Under the pieces are notes generated by a model. The model was not told where the DNA came from, searched no databases, and worked only from the letters and a program-made list of their open reading frames with translations. A stretch of 64,000 bases of DNA from Mariannaea sp. PMI_226 (taxonomy: Eukaryota > Ascomycota > Sordariomycetes > Hypocreales > Nectriaceae), in assembly GCA_024336345.1 (NCBI GenBank), contig JANFOG010000011.1, positions 868,001 to 932,000 on the forward strand, read 5' to 3'. Position 1 is the first letter of the stretch, and each line of letters starts with the position of its first letter. A program made the translations under genes and the position numbers. Below, in pieces: positions 47,572 through 58,918 of the stretch.

Positions 47572-49270
47572 ATGGCAGACCAGCAGGATCCTCCCAGTAC
47601 TACCTCCCCAATCGCTGTCCCTGCCGTTGCCGCTCAGACAAAGGCCAAGTCAAAAACTCCCACGCCAATTGCCTCTCCTCCCCTTTCGCCTCTCGCTGAA
47701 CTTATCCCCGGTGATGACCCTGAGGTGAGCTTGGCACATACACTTTGTTGCAATCGACGTGTTGGGACTTGAGACATCTGACTCCGACAAACTCACAGGA
47801 TGACGACGATGGTGACACCGACTCTGCCCTTGGCGACGATACGTGAGTAGTAACTCCCACCACTCTCTTCCAATTTCTCATCCACACTTCCCCTCCTAGC
47901 CATACGATACTCCCTTTTTTAACAACAGCATGGGACCTCGCTAACGTCGGCTTAATCGAATTCCTTCGGTTGTAGCGCCAGTTCCACTGCTTCTGTAACA
48001 GCCAGCATCCTCGAGTATCGCACCATCCAGGGCCGCACTTATCACAGCGACCGCCACCCAACTGAGTACTTCACTCCCAACGATGAGCAGCAGTTGCAGT
48101 CTGTCGATATTACGTATGTCTCCATCTAGGCGGTGTTTCTCGTCTCCCTGGGAGAATAATTGAATTTGGCTAAAATAAAGAACTGGATTCAAGTCATCAC
48201 TACCTCACGGTCCTTCTCGGTCACAATCTCTATCTGGCTCCAATCAAGCCTGATGTTCAGGTACTACTCTCTGGCTTGGATACGTATTGTATCCATTATC
48301 TTGTACCACGCAAATAGACTCACGCGCGCAACAGAAAGTCCTCGACGTCGGTACTGGATCTGGTATCTGGGCAATGTACGAATCCCTCTCATACGACATC
48401 AGCCCCTCACCCTGGGATTCGTCCAAGTAACTAACCACTCTCTCTGTAGCGACTTCGCCGATCAGTTCCCCCATGCTGAGGTTGTCGGCTCTGATCTCTC
48501 ACCCTGCCAGCCTGAATGGGTCCCCCCCAACGTCAAGTTTGAAGTTGACGATGCCACGCTGACCTGGACATGGAAGACCGACTACTTCGACTTCATCCAC
48601 GTCCGCTACCTGTTCGGCGCCATCCAGGACTGGAACGGCCTGTTCAGCGAGGCCTACCGATGTTGCGCTCCAGGGGGCTGGGTTCAGTCGTGCGAGGCTG
48701 ATGTGCATTTTTACAGCGACGATGGAACGGCGGAGCTGGAGCCTGTTTTGAAGACGTGGGGCCAGCTGTACGAGGACGGCGGCAAGGTTATGGGCAGACC
48801 GTTCTTTGTCCAGCAGGAGGGTCTGCAAGAGAAGGCTCTCCAGGCTGCTGGATTTACTGACATTAAGATTGTCGACTACAAGGTACGCTTTTCTCTTTTG
48901 TTTCCATCCCCTTCCTTCCGCATGCTGGTCCGTACTCGAGTATTTGTGGCCGATTCGAAATGCCTTTTATAGCTACAAGTTGAATTGTGAGCTGACCGAG
49001 GGAAAACCTCCTTTGCAGCTACCTGTTGGCGGTTGGCCCAAGGATCCTAGACTTGCCGAGGTGGGCAACTTTGTTAAGCTGACGCTCGAAAACGACATTG
49101 AAGGCTATACGCTTCTGCTGTGGCACAATGTGCTGGGCTGGCCCAAGGACGACTACCAGATCTTTTTGATGGGCATGCGCAAGGCCCTACGGAACCGCAA
49201 GGTACACTCGTACATGAAAGTACGATACGTCTATGGCCGTAAGCCGGAGGCTGCTGCTCAAGATGCGTAA
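47572..49270 (+). CDS. LaeA-like SAM-dependent methyltransferase (TAM-type)
   Basis: Class I SAM methyltransferase of the large fungal LaeA-like group; most members have unknown substrates. Seven exons by splice signals: 47572-47724, 47799-47842, 47976-48113, 48194-48260, 48335-48375, 48450-48882, 49019-49270, giving 375 aa. Order: Pro/Ser/Thr-rich start and an acidic stretch, then RTYHSDRHPTEYFTPNDEQQ, LGHNLYLAPI, SAM-binding motif I (VLDVGTGSGIWAI, residues 136-148), a motif II-like strand (AEVVGSDLSPCQP), FEVDDAT..WTW..DYFDFIHVRYL, and a post-motif helix (GGWVQSCEADVHFYSDDGT). The C-terminal FLMGMRKALRNRKVHSYMKVRYVYGRKP is the usual family end. Splicing of all six introns is needed for an open frame, and the phases fit. 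No secondary-metabolite neighbours are seen, so it is more likely one of the many LaeA-like paralogues than LaeA itself. Confidence 0.9.
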
Positions 49271-49866
49271 ATGAGAGAGAGAGAAATTTGTGAATGAAAG
49301 GGGCTTGCTCTGGTCTTCGGGCAATAAGATGGCACAAAATGAAGGCAGTGGGAGGCCCCAAAAGAGAGTGAGAGTAAACAGATGGAGAAGGTTGGCAAGG
49401 TAGATATGGTGAATGATTTGGCCATGTTGTCTTTTGGTTCTATTCTATCTGATTTTCAATAGTACTACTGATGAATTGATGAAACTACATTAGGTATCTA
49501 AATTATGTCTTCTCGTTTTCGCTCAACAAGGCCTTTGATTCTAACATGCCATGGAGCGGTGCACTCTATTCACATCCTAGCACCATCCAGAATATGTATA
49601 ACAGTCTTCTTCACTCTTCAATGAACAGAAGGCACAGCAATTCTAAAATTTCACTGTCAATTACTCATCGTATCTATCATTCAGTGTTCTTTGTTTTCTC
49701 TTCCTATTTTCTATCATATTAATTAGGTGCGCACATTCCTTCACTCCGTGCAGTCTTACTGCTCAACGGTGTCCCTTATCAGGAGTCAGCCAAACACATA
49801 TTGGCACCAAAGAATAAACGAGTACTTAAAAAAAGGCAAAACATGGAATAAAGGCCAAAAAAAAAG
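49271..49866. other. Intergenic: methyltransferase 3' flank to 5S genes
   Basis: Probable 3' untranslated region followed by AT-rich DNA. No gene is visible. Confidence 0.5.
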
Positions 49867-49985
49867 ACATACAACAGCAAGGATTCCCCGGTCGTCACCG
49901 ACCCGAGTACTAATTTGCCGCTTCTCAGGTTGACGTGCGGAGAGCGGACGGGATCCAGTATTCTCTGAGAGCTATGGTCGTATGT
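49867..49985 (-). rRNA. 5S rRNA, variant type, copy 1
   Basis: 119 nt on the minus strand. The ends pair as helix I: ACATACGAC with GTTGTATGT. The start ACATACGACCATA and the 3' part (GGGTCGGTGACGACCGGGGAATCC, here split: GGTCGGTGACGACC then GGGGAATCC) match fungal 5S. The inner part departs from the usual ascomycete form: CTCTCAGAGAATACTGGATCCCGTCC with altered loop stems. A long T-run follows directly on the transcribed strand (A-run just before 49866), as Pol III requires. Read as a variant 5S gene; a pseudogene is possible but compensating ends and terminator argue against it. Confidence 0.88.
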
Positions 49986-50062
49986 GACAGGGATCTCCAT
50001 CTCAATGGAATCAAAAGAGCTACTCACCTCAAGGTGAGGAGGGATACAGAAAAAAAAAGAAT

Positions 50063-50181
50063 ACATACAACAGTAGGGATTCCCCGGTCGTCACCGACCC
50101 GAGTACTAATCTACCGCTTCTCAGTTTGACGTGCGGAGAGCAGACGGGATCCAGTATTCTCTAAGAGCTATGGTCGTATGT
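50063..50181 (-). rRNA. 5S rRNA, variant type, copy 2
   Basis: Second 119-nt 5S gene, same orientation and 77 bases from copy 1. Helix I ends are identical and the differences from copy 1 are few single-base changes in the inner part (for example GTCCGCTC to GTCTGCTC in the A-box-like segment). A T-run follows on the transcribed strand. Flanks differ, so only the gene itself is duplicated. Confidence 0.86.
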
Positions 50182-50551
50182 GAAATGGGCGTCATACAAT
50201 ACGGTACATATGGTAAGTGAAAGCATCATTCCCAAGGAATCTTGAGGCACGCCTATATGGCTAGACCTTTTAAGTCAGCTAAATATTTGCTTTCTAGTAC
50301 GATTGATTGAAATAGAATATCTAGTCAATTGCCCATACACGCAGAAGTTCGATTCAAAGTACAGGTAGGTTTGAAACCTAACAAAACGGTCCGAGGCAAT
50401 TTCAACATGGTGAATTGATAGATGGAAAACTGATTTGGAGTTGTGAGTATTATTTTTTGAAACTAGCAGCTCATCTCGATCACCACCTTGTTGCTCAACC
50501 CTTTGTCTTACTTCACAAGCCTCTCAAACCTCTCCCATATAAAGCAATAAC
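50182..50551. other. Intergenic: 5S pair to unknown 249-aa gene
   Basis: AT-leaning, no gene visible. It would contain the 3' flank of the minus-strand gene that ends at 50552. Confidence 0.45.
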
Positions 50552-51301
50552 TTATGAACTCGTCTTCTTGGTAGCCATCTCCATAAAATCCTCTGGTTCG
50601 CAGCAGTACATGTAGGCATTTGGGCCTACGCTTTCTACCACGGTTCGCTTCCCCGTTTTCTTGTCCGCAGCCCCAATCAGCCAATCGCTATCATAAACGA
50701 GCAAAAGAGCCTGCTTTTTGTATGCCTCATTGACATGGACGTCATCATGCTCGTTGCTTTTAGGCTCCTGCACTTTCTCAAATGGCTTGGTTGAGTAGAC
50801 TGTGGGCATTGTATCGCCGTACATGTACTCAGTAAACGCTTTGATGAGATCGCCTTTGGTCACGCCGTTAACGTTCTTCAGCACGATGTTGTTCTCCACG
50901 TCTGGGAGGCAGCAAGGGCATTCGAACGCGCATGCTCCCTTCTCGGCGAAGAGGGCAACGGTGAACTCCTCCTCCGGTGGCGATGTCAAGAATGCAGGGA
51001 TATCGGCGTCCGAGTCTATGGTCTTTGCGAGTTGGCTGAAAACTCCGTGCCAATAGGTTTTGAACGCCTCCTCGGAGAAGTTGTCGCCCTTGGGGCTGGC
51101 CGGGAATGCCTTCTTCGTTGTTTCCACAATCGCCTTGACCAGATCGCCCCATGTCTCAAGGGTATCGCCCTCATCCCAATCAGAGTCATCCTCAGGTACA
51201 GACTCAGTCTCAGGCTCGACAACGCTAGCAGCTACAATCGAATCCATGGTCTCATCGTCTCTTCGTTGAGTGAGTGCCAGGTCTTGGTTTTGAGCACTCA
51301 T
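50552..51301 (-). CDS. Uncharacterised acidic protein, 249 aa
   Basis: Single open frame with a good coding look and no intron; I do not recognise the family. An acidic, low-complexity N-terminus (EPETESVPEDDSDWDEGD) precedes a folded-looking part with WGDLVKAIVETTKKAF, FKTYWHGVFSQLAK, a Cys cluster ECPCCLPD near residue 130 and a late CC pair (MYCCEPEDFME). No signal peptide or membrane segment. A zinc or disulphide role for the Cys is possible but unsupported. Upstream in the minus direction is a 1.5-kb AT-rich gap. Confidence 0.65.
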   Translation of the reverse strand: MSAQNQDLALTQRRDDETMDSIVAASVVEPETESVPEDDSDWDEGDTLETWGDLVKAIVETTKKAFPASPKGDNFSEEAFKTYWHGVFSQLAKTIDSDADIPAFLTSPPEEEFTVALFAEKGACAFECPCCLPDVENNIVLKNVNGVTKGDLIKAFTEYMYGDTMPTVYSTKPFEKVQEPKSNEHDDVHVNEAYKKQALLLVYDSDWLIGAADKKTGKRTVVESVGPNAYMYCCEPEDFMEMATKKTSS

Positions 51302-52848
51302 AGTGGGCGGTCTTAAAACAGTGGTGAAGCTTGACGTGCGTATCGCAGAGCGGAGAGGCGAATGGTAAGGTATTTGGCAAGATATAAGGCTGAAGAGTTA
51401 GGCAAGATCTGCCTTTATATTTATGAACCACAAGGCTATGAGTCACTACACCGAACTGGGAGTCCTGCCAGCTGAACCTCCCAGTACATTGACTATATAG
51501 CAAGTGCATATTAAGACCCAGTCTTTGAGCATTCTAAGCAGATATTTACAATACTAGAGCGGCCGCTTGTAGATGAAAAGGCGCGTGTCTTAGCCGGTAC
51601 TACACCAGTGTGTGATGACGCCGCCTAGCATCAAAGTCCCAATAAGCACGGGGGCTTACTAATACTCGCTGGTTTCCTTTGCCATACATCGTTCCTCATA
51701 TTCAACCAGATTTTGTGGTGTTTGGTGCTAATTTGTCAGGCATGCTGCTAGGTTGTTGGGTTGCTCGATTGGTTGCTAGATTGTTACTACAGCTGGGCGG
51801 AAGAACTACAGTACAAAATAGTAACTTGGGAATATTTTAGTAAGCTCAGTATGTTATTATTAGCACAAATATTTAGCCTAATAGCTTGCATAAGCTTATC
51901 TATACTATGATAATCTATAGCGACTGAATATCTTCTGCTCTTATTTCTTTTCGACTAATCAGGTGTGTGCAGATAGCGGAGGTGAACCAGTTTCAACCTA
52001 TACCCATTCCAATCAAACTCCTGGATGCAAGACAAAAACCGTACAGGGCGTAAATCGGTTGGTGCGAGCACTAGCCTCCATTCTCTATAAAAGCAGCGAG
52101 TTGAGGAGATTTGACAATTTGATGCTCGCACTATTTATTCTCGGACGCAGATTAGTTGACAGGTGAGGCTGCGACGTCCGAGCCAAAGATTGAGCGCATT
52201 GGTCAACATCAAGCCCTGGTTAGTCGACTCCAATCGATATCTTCAAGCGACCTATATACCTTTAAGGGTCATAGGATAGCCGGTTACTGAAAGACGGGTA
52301 TCTGGAATTGATCCGAGTTCATGGTGTGCTGCGTTTTGACTTGAAGGAAGTTAAGGTGGGTTAAGGCGGGTGGGAAAGTTTAACGACAGCGGCACTAAGT
52401 ACAAATAGATCAAGGGCAAGTCCAAACTTATGCCAAGTTGCAGCGAGGTAAGTGAGCGTTCTGATGAGTTGTTAGCCCAAGAAATGAATCTATCTAATTA
52501 GTATAAGAAATGCATCCAATTTAGGGAGGTTATACTCCTGATATGAGAAAAAAAAAATCCATATCCTGTTTGTAGAGCTCCTCTTTCAGTCCATGATCTT
52601 TGAGATCCGTTGCTGATATCAGCACTTGGCTACGATTGAGACCTTTATACTTCGGACTTGGAATTACTATGCATCCGACCGGAGTTAACTTTTTAGAGTC
52701 CGAACACAGTAGCTGATTGCCGCTGCGGATCAAGCGACTGTAACCCGGAATGAATTTATTGTTATTTTATATTATATCATATACATATTATTCTATCTTG
52801 GCAAAATCTGCTTAGTCAACTCACATTGGGTTGACTTAGACAATTAAT
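51302..52848. other. AT-rich intergenic region, possibly decayed repeat DNA
   Basis: About 1.5 kb with AT-rich, TA-rich patches (51.78-51.92 and 52.74-52.80 kb) and no coding frame of note. This is the look of RIP-mutated or otherwise decayed sequence, but no repeat partner is seen in the window. A NotI-type GCGGCCGC lies at 51560. Confidence 0.4.
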
Positions 52849-54142
52849 ATGGCTTCTGTGGCTCCCAGCCGTGACCGCGCCTTTATCAACATCACTACGG
52901 ATCCCAAGGCTGACCGAGCCGCGCGTCGCAAGCATGTTCGCCAGGCTGTTATGCTGGACTATCACAAGAGGCGGAAGAATCCAAGGAAGCATAGGCCAGC
53001 GCCTTCCAGGCAGCTAGAAGGCGACGGCAATGTTGCTGAGTCGACAAGTTTCGGAACAAATCATCCCGAGACGCAGCCATTCTTTGTATCTGAAAGGACC
53101 TGGCTCGCTTCGGATGAGCCAGTAAGCTCCCCACTCTCAACGCATCTGGAGCTTCGATCACAAATTCTGTTTCTGCCAAAGACTTGGAAGAGTTCTCAGA
53201 CCTCTCGGATAAGCAGCCTGATATTCAGGTTCTTGTGTGGCCAAACCAGCAGAGTGACCCAGGACGTGACCAATGTCTCGTTTATTCATCGCCAGTTCGG
53301 CAAGGGGGCTCACCAGAGTGATGCCGATGTCAGCGGCAACTCTCTAATGACTTGCAAGCGAATTCTACGGGAATATAAGGAGGGAAAAATAACAAACGGC
53401 GCTCTTTGGAGATTGGTCCACGCGGAACAAGAACGGATTTACCTACAGGTATTTTTCTCCCTTTGGGCTTTTCGCACAGTCCCAAGACAATGATAGGTAG
53501 GTAAACTGGTTTCTAACATACCTCTCAAGCATGAACATTTTAGCAAGTGGGAGCTGTTATCCGCCACGCAAACCATAACCCTCTACATTCTCCAGTGGCT
53601 GAGGATGGGATCCAATCACGCGGATTTCCCCTGTGGGAATATCGCGCTGCTGTTCACTCTTGGGGTAAGCGAGGCTCCAATTCCTGGCAATGAACCTGGC
53701 TAATAGTTCCCGCGGCAAATAGAAGATCTTCGAAGCACTGAAAACACGTCACTTTCAGAGCGAGCGAGTTGAATCCATGGAGCCTTCAGTATCGAATTGG
53801 CAAGATTGGATATTTCACGAGTCTTGCTTTCGTACAGCTTACGTATACTTCATTCTCACCCTCATTGTGTCTATGGATATTGGCTTCGGTTGCAATCGTC
53901 CAACAGATTGGAGAATCGAGGCGCTGCCTCGTCCGGCTACAAAAGTTTCATGGGATGCTGGTGATCATCTCAGTTGGGAACGAACCGTACGCGACGCTCC
54001 ACAGCATTCCCAGTCACCCAGCCACTTCATCGGTGATCCAAACCTTCCAGAAAAGACGGAGTCTCTGTGGGGGGAGGCGCTGGATGAGATGGGTTTGATC
54101 GTCGCGATGGCAGCAGAGTTGCAGCTCGATTTCGCAGCGTGA
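52849..54142 (+). CDS. Fungal-specific transcription-factor-like protein without visible zinc cluster
   Basis: Resembles the fungal-specific factors that start FINVTxP...RxxxRxHVxRxYHxRR: here FINITTDPKADRAARRKHVRQAVMLDYHKRR. Exons 52849-53448, 53548-53664, 53723-54142 give 378 aa. The C-terminal half matches the family in order: LMTCKRILREY..LWRLVHAEQERI, KWELLSATQTITLYILQWLR, IALLFTLGKIFEALK, SNWQDWIFHESCFRTAYVYFIL, IEALPRPATKVSWDA, DEMGLIVAMAAELQ. No Zn2Cys6 motif is present, as in many of these N-terminal forms. The first splice acceptor is uncertain: a TAGCAAG has two AGs and only the second keeps the frame. The middle of exon 1 (about residues 84-130) is unlike the family, and 53118-53177 could be a further in-frame 60-nt intron. 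Role unknown; possibly a decayed paralogue. Confidence 0.65.
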
Positions 54143-54362
54143 TGCGTCTGGGCTGGGCTTGAAAATTGCTCCAGATGGAGCAATGAGCTTCTTCAAAACA
54201 CGAGTCGACCATCGGAAACACAGAAGAGAACTTAAGAAACGTCTTTTGATATTGGAACACTCATACATAACGAAGTAAGTGGGGTGATGATAACGACAAC
54301 GCCCATCTCCATATCTCCGTGGGATACCTGGGGTCAGTATACCCTGTCCACTTTAAAGCCAT

Positions 54363-55471
54363 TTAGGGCTTCGAGTATCCTTCATACGTGTACACCAAAG
54401 GAGTGTGCCATGGGTTTGGACTCGTTCCCTTGACCATCAACCAGGCCTTTTCCAGCACCTCCACGACATCTTCAGGCAGAGGACCCTTTCTTATATCTTT
54501 CATGTTTCCACCAATCTGCTCAATCTTGCTAATTCCGATGAGGATGCCATCGTTGCCGCCTTGAAGGGCAGTCTTGAGCGCTGAATGGTGAACACACCAC
54601 CGGAAGGCAACCTCAGTCATTGACAGCGAGTGCTTTTCTGCCACGGCATTTATCATTTTGACTGCCTCAAAAGTGCTGTCCTTGAAATACATTGATCGAT
54701 AAATCGGGCCTAGGAACGTCTTGGTGTCGTATCGTCCCTGGCCGACCTCGTCGCTTGTGGCCGAACCAAGGAACCGACCGGTCAGAAGGCCGCCTGCGAG
54801 GGCGTTGAAAACGACCAGATCCAATCCGAAACGGCGACACGCTGGGATTACTTCAGTCTCAAGGTTTCGCGCTAGAAATTACGAAAAATGTTTAGTCGTT
54901 TTGCCCCTTTTGGCTTGAGCTGTTGTTCGCTATCCGACTTACTGAGCGCGTTGTAAATGCCCTGGTATATCGTAGGCTTGACCCAGCCTCGAGCGTCGCA
55001 AAGCATGACAATTTCAGCTATTTCGTATGCAGAGAAGTTGCTCAACCCCAGCTTCCTGAACTTTCCTTCGGTATACAAGGCGTTTGCCGCCTCGAGTGTT
55101 TCCGCATACGGCACAGAGCGATCGGCGGAATGCAGGTAGAATATGTCTACACAGTCAGTTCCAAGCTTTGCGAGAGACGTCTCCAAGTCTTTTCGGAGAT
55201 TTGCAGCGGTGTGGCCGCCGGGGGCCAGTGGGTAGGATTTTGTGGCTATTTGAACTCCTCTCTCCTTCCATCCTGCTTGGGCTGTGAAGCTCTCTTGCTC
55301 ACCACCCAAGTATATGCGAGCGGTATCAATTTCGGTGCCGCCGAATTCATTCTGGAAAGCATCGAGTTGGCGCTGGAATTCATCGATGCTGGTAACACGA
55401 GCATCAGGAATAGACGCGGGGCCATGGGTCATGAGGCCTAGGATAACTCGTGGAGAATTTGGGGCAGCCAT
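54363..55471 (-). CDS. Aldo-keto reductase, AKR7 (aflatoxin-aldehyde reductase-like)
   Basis: NADPH-dependent cytosolic reductase of aldehydes and dialdehydes; substrate not known. Exons 55471-54943 and 54871-54363 with a 71-nt intron give 345 aa, a usual AKR7 length. Catalytic tetrad seen: Asp49, Tyr54, Lys78, His114 (in EIDTARIYLG, ATKSY and YLHSAD). After the intron come NLETEVIPACRRFGLDLVVFNALAGGLLTGR, the AKR7 barrel end, and a helix before the C-terminal NPWHTPLVYTYEGYSKP. The nucleotide-binding loop LIGISKIEQI is present where GxSxxEQ is expected. The gene lies between the transcription-factor-like gene and the Clr5 gene; no cluster is implied. Confidence 0.93.
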
Positions 55472-56351
55472 CGTGTAAAATGATCCTAATAAGGGGAGAG
55501 AAAATGGGAGCTGATGGTGAAAGCTTGCTTGCTTGAGCCTGGAGTATTGTGAAATATTGAGAAAGGAGCTTGGGGAGCATTTTAGAGTATTTATATGCAG
55601 TAGCTTTGCATTTGCTACTTTTTGTCAGTTTCGTTAAAGGTATACATACGTTGTGTGCCGAAACCTGTCCGACAGGCGTTGAAGCTATCATGACATACCA
55701 TTTTAGGCGTGGGAGGCTGCGGACCTCTCTCATGTCTTGCCCAAAATGGCAATACAAGAAAATGTGACGTTTTGGCCACCCAATCACAATGCCTACATGG
55801 TCTAAGTAATGTGCTGGACCAGAAGGTGTCCTGCAACGGTCGTATTGGTTTTCTTAGTGGGGGGACGGAGACGCCGGCGGGACTTGCCACCATCTTCCGA
55901 ATTAACCTAATAAGGCAATACATGAAAATGGGGCCTGGTATCATGTTTCAATGAGTTATGATGAGTGCTGGCCGGCCGGTTGGCGAGTTTATGACGCTTT
56001 GGGTCAAACCCGTCATTGGTAATTCCAGCATGTTGGAAATTATAATAAGGCTCTTTTTTTCAGGGAAGTAGGGGCTTTTTTTTTTTTTTTTTTTCCGCGG
56101 GGGGGGGGGTTGCACAGCTGATATCTCCCATGTGTCTTGCCTTTGCAATCTGACAAATAACTCCCGGTACCATCCAACTAAGGCCGCGCCGTTGTTCTTA
56201 AAATAATAAGTCTGTCATTCTCCAGATATACTCCCATCTGGTATCTAAGTCTCAAATAAGGTCAATTGTATCCATGGTCACTGGTGACCCAGAAAGTCCT
56301 AGGAAGGATGATTTGCCAACAATTCCTCCAATGGCAACAAGCTGCTCTTCG
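55472..56351. other. Intergenic: reductase 5' flank to Clr5 gene 3' flank
   Basis: Both flanking genes are on the minus strand. It contains a T-run (about 18) followed by CCGCGG and a G-run near 56077-56110. No gene is supported. Confidence 0.5.
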
Positions 56352-58606
56352 TCAGCCCTTGTTACTTGGACCTTCGCTCTCCGAATCCTCGACGCTCCCA
56401 ACGCTCCCCATCCTCTGATCTCCTTCAGTCATTGTAAGCTCTTCATCTATCGAAACCGGGCTCTCGTTCCCCGCACGATTGCCGGGGCAATCTAGACACA
56501 CCTTACGGTTGAGGTGATCCAACGCATCCACAAATTCATTGTTGAGAATAGCATGCGTCACTGCTGAATGGAAACAGTGACCTGCCGGTAGGAGCTCTTT
56601 TCCTAAAGCCTGGGCCTCCTTAAGATATGACGCGCCTTCATCAGTTTTGCCGAAATGGAAATTTGAATGAGCCAGGTGGCACATAACGAACAGATTCTCG
56701 AGGCTCTGGCGTTCCACTCCCTCTTGCATACGCAGCAGCCACAATTTGACTTTGTCGTACTGCATCAGGTACTCGAATCCATAGAACAAAGTTTTGCTGT
56801 ACATATATCGATCTTCTTTTGTGATGCCTGGAGAACTGCCACTTAGCATGTTCTCTAGCGTAGAGAGCAGTTGCTCTAGCTTGCTTCCTTGATAGGTAAA
56901 GATATACAAACGGCACAGCATATCCCAGCTACGCACCTGTAGTCTCACCGTATCGGGATCTGTGGTCTTGAAGTGTATCATCTCAGAAAGGAGCTTCTCA
57001 AAGTGGTTGACTTTGGGCCTTTCACGGCTGAAAGACGGGTTCCATTGACGAATGGCCTGATCGTAGACAAGAATAAGGTTATACTTTCGAAGCAGTGCCT
57101 CCATCTGGTATGCTTCGCCTAACTCTTCTGCTTGCTTAATTAAAGCAAGTGCTTCCTTCTCGGCTTCGTCAACATCGCCTTGTGCTAAAGCAGTGTTCAA
57201 AATGTCCAAGCTAACTTCCGCCACGCAGTTATACACATCTTCAAGATCATCATTAGAAGAAGCCATAAGCAAGCCCTGTCTAGCACGGCGAAACATGTGC
57301 AAGGCTGGCGACGTTAAACGCCTGGCCCGGTACAGCTTCCCAAGTCTTACCAAACATCTCCACACCTTTTTGTCGTTTGGGTCTAGCTTTTCTTTGTGAT
57401 CGTCGAAGGACTTGTGAAGTCGAGCTGCGGCTTCATCGAAGTCTTTATGTGAAACAGCTGCCCGAACATAGGTGTCCAAGGCGCTGACAAATTGAACGTG
57501 AGTAGGGCCCAGTAGCGTTTCAAGGCCGTCCAGGCAGTCCATGAATATGGGCTTGGCACTCAGGTACTCCCCGCTGTCAACCTGCTTGCTGGCTTCCTTA
57601 ACGTCACTTAGAAGGTCGTCCACGTCACGACCATTCCAATCCATGGGGAACTGGTGAAAGTCCAAGTCCGGGACCAGCCGAGGAGAGATAGTGGGAGGCT
57701 CAACTAGAGTAGTAGGTAGTTGGGGCGGGGCCGGAGATGAAGGCTGAATCGAAGCCTGGGATGGAGGCGGAAGTGGAGATTGGCCAATACGTTTGAGCGA
57801 CGATGATCCCAAGACAACAGATTCACGTGTGTAGAATGTGATCCCATCGGGTGTACCTGTAAAAGTTGGTTAAGTAAGCGAAAAGAATATCGTAGAATGG
57901 AAGATGATATTGTTGGACGAGGAGCGGATGAGTACTTACGTCCTGTCGAGCTTTCTGGGTGCCCCTGATAGGTCTGCATATGCCGTTTAACTTTGTCGAT
58001 GGTCACCTCTTCCCCCCGAAGATAGAACGTCGTCTTCTTTCCCTCGGCTTCAAGGCGTCTTTGTCCTCGCTTACCCACGAACTTTGCGACATCTTTGGAG
58101 AGATTCTTTTTGAGACCCCACTCAGCCAACTTCTTTTTCCACTGCTGGGTGCTGTCGTTGGTTATTAATCATCAGCAGCTTTTCTTGAAGTTGAAACAAT
58201 CTTTTCAACATGGTTCTACTTACCTAGCTGTGAATCCATGCTCCTTGGCCATAAAGTCTTGAAGCTGGGGCACCGTCATTTCGGGATGGTTCGTTTCAAT
58301 AGTTGTCTTGTGACGGTTCCATTCCTGACGACTGATCCGTCTTGCTGGTACGCGAGAAGCTGTAGAAGCATCCAGCAGGGCAGCACCTTGTATTGCTACC
58401 GGAGTTGGGGCTTGGTCAAAAGGAGTGACGGGTTGTTGCGGGGTCCTTCGCAAGTCATCGCCTGCTGGGACCGTTTGCATGTCAATATCTGCTGGGATCA
58501 TCTGCATAAAATCCCCTTCTGGAATCGTTTGTATTGAATCGCTTGCAAAGATCGTTTGCAGAGGATCGACCGTTTGCGTGAGATCACCCATCCAGAAGTC
58601 ATCCAT
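56352..58606 (-). CDS. Clr5-domain protein with TPR-like C-terminal region
   Basis: Clr5-type N-terminal domain (a fungal DNA-binding-like fold, first seen in fission yeast Clr5) plus a long helical part. Exons 58606-58224, 58151-57940, 57856-56352 with 72- and 83-nt introns give 699 aa. Seen: residues 16-50 with repeated QTI/QTV-P units spaced about 11 residues; Clr5 domain about 93-150 (EWNRHKTTIETNHPEMTVPQLQDFMAKEHGF, then QQWKKKLAEWGLKKNL) spanning intron 1; a basic segment with RGEEVTIDKVKRHM; Pro/Ser-rich linker about 215-260; and a C-terminal block of helical pairs, such as the RLGKLYRARRLTSPALHMFRRARQ segment, that reads as TPR-type repeats. The end is acidic and Ser-rich. Probably a nuclear regulator, by family only. 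Confidence 0.85.
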
Positions 58607-58872
58607 CTTGTCGAGGGGATTGAACTTGCAGTAGGGTGGGCTGATACTTGTCGAATCTCAAAATAAAAAGAGGGAGCCAAAATACTATGTATCGCTGGAT
58701 CTTGAGAGGCAAACTTGCGATATTACCCAATGGCGAGATTGCTGATATCGCAAGATGACGAGGTTGGTGATGCTGCACAGAGGGTACCATCCAAAGGCCT
58801 TGGGTAGAAAGTGAAGAGATAGCTTACGTCTATTCAAGCAGCAAGAGCACGTGATAAACTTATGTGAACGGA

Positions 58873-58918
58873 TGGGAACCTTTGAGAACCTTTGGGGACC
58901 CTTTGGAGACCTTCTGGA
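58873..58918 (+). repeat. Imperfect tandem GAACCTTTG repeat
   Basis: Four to five short units of the form GRACCYTTTGGR in a row, including AACCTTTG, AACCTTTGG, ACCCTTTGG and ACCTTCTGG. Confidence 0.6.
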
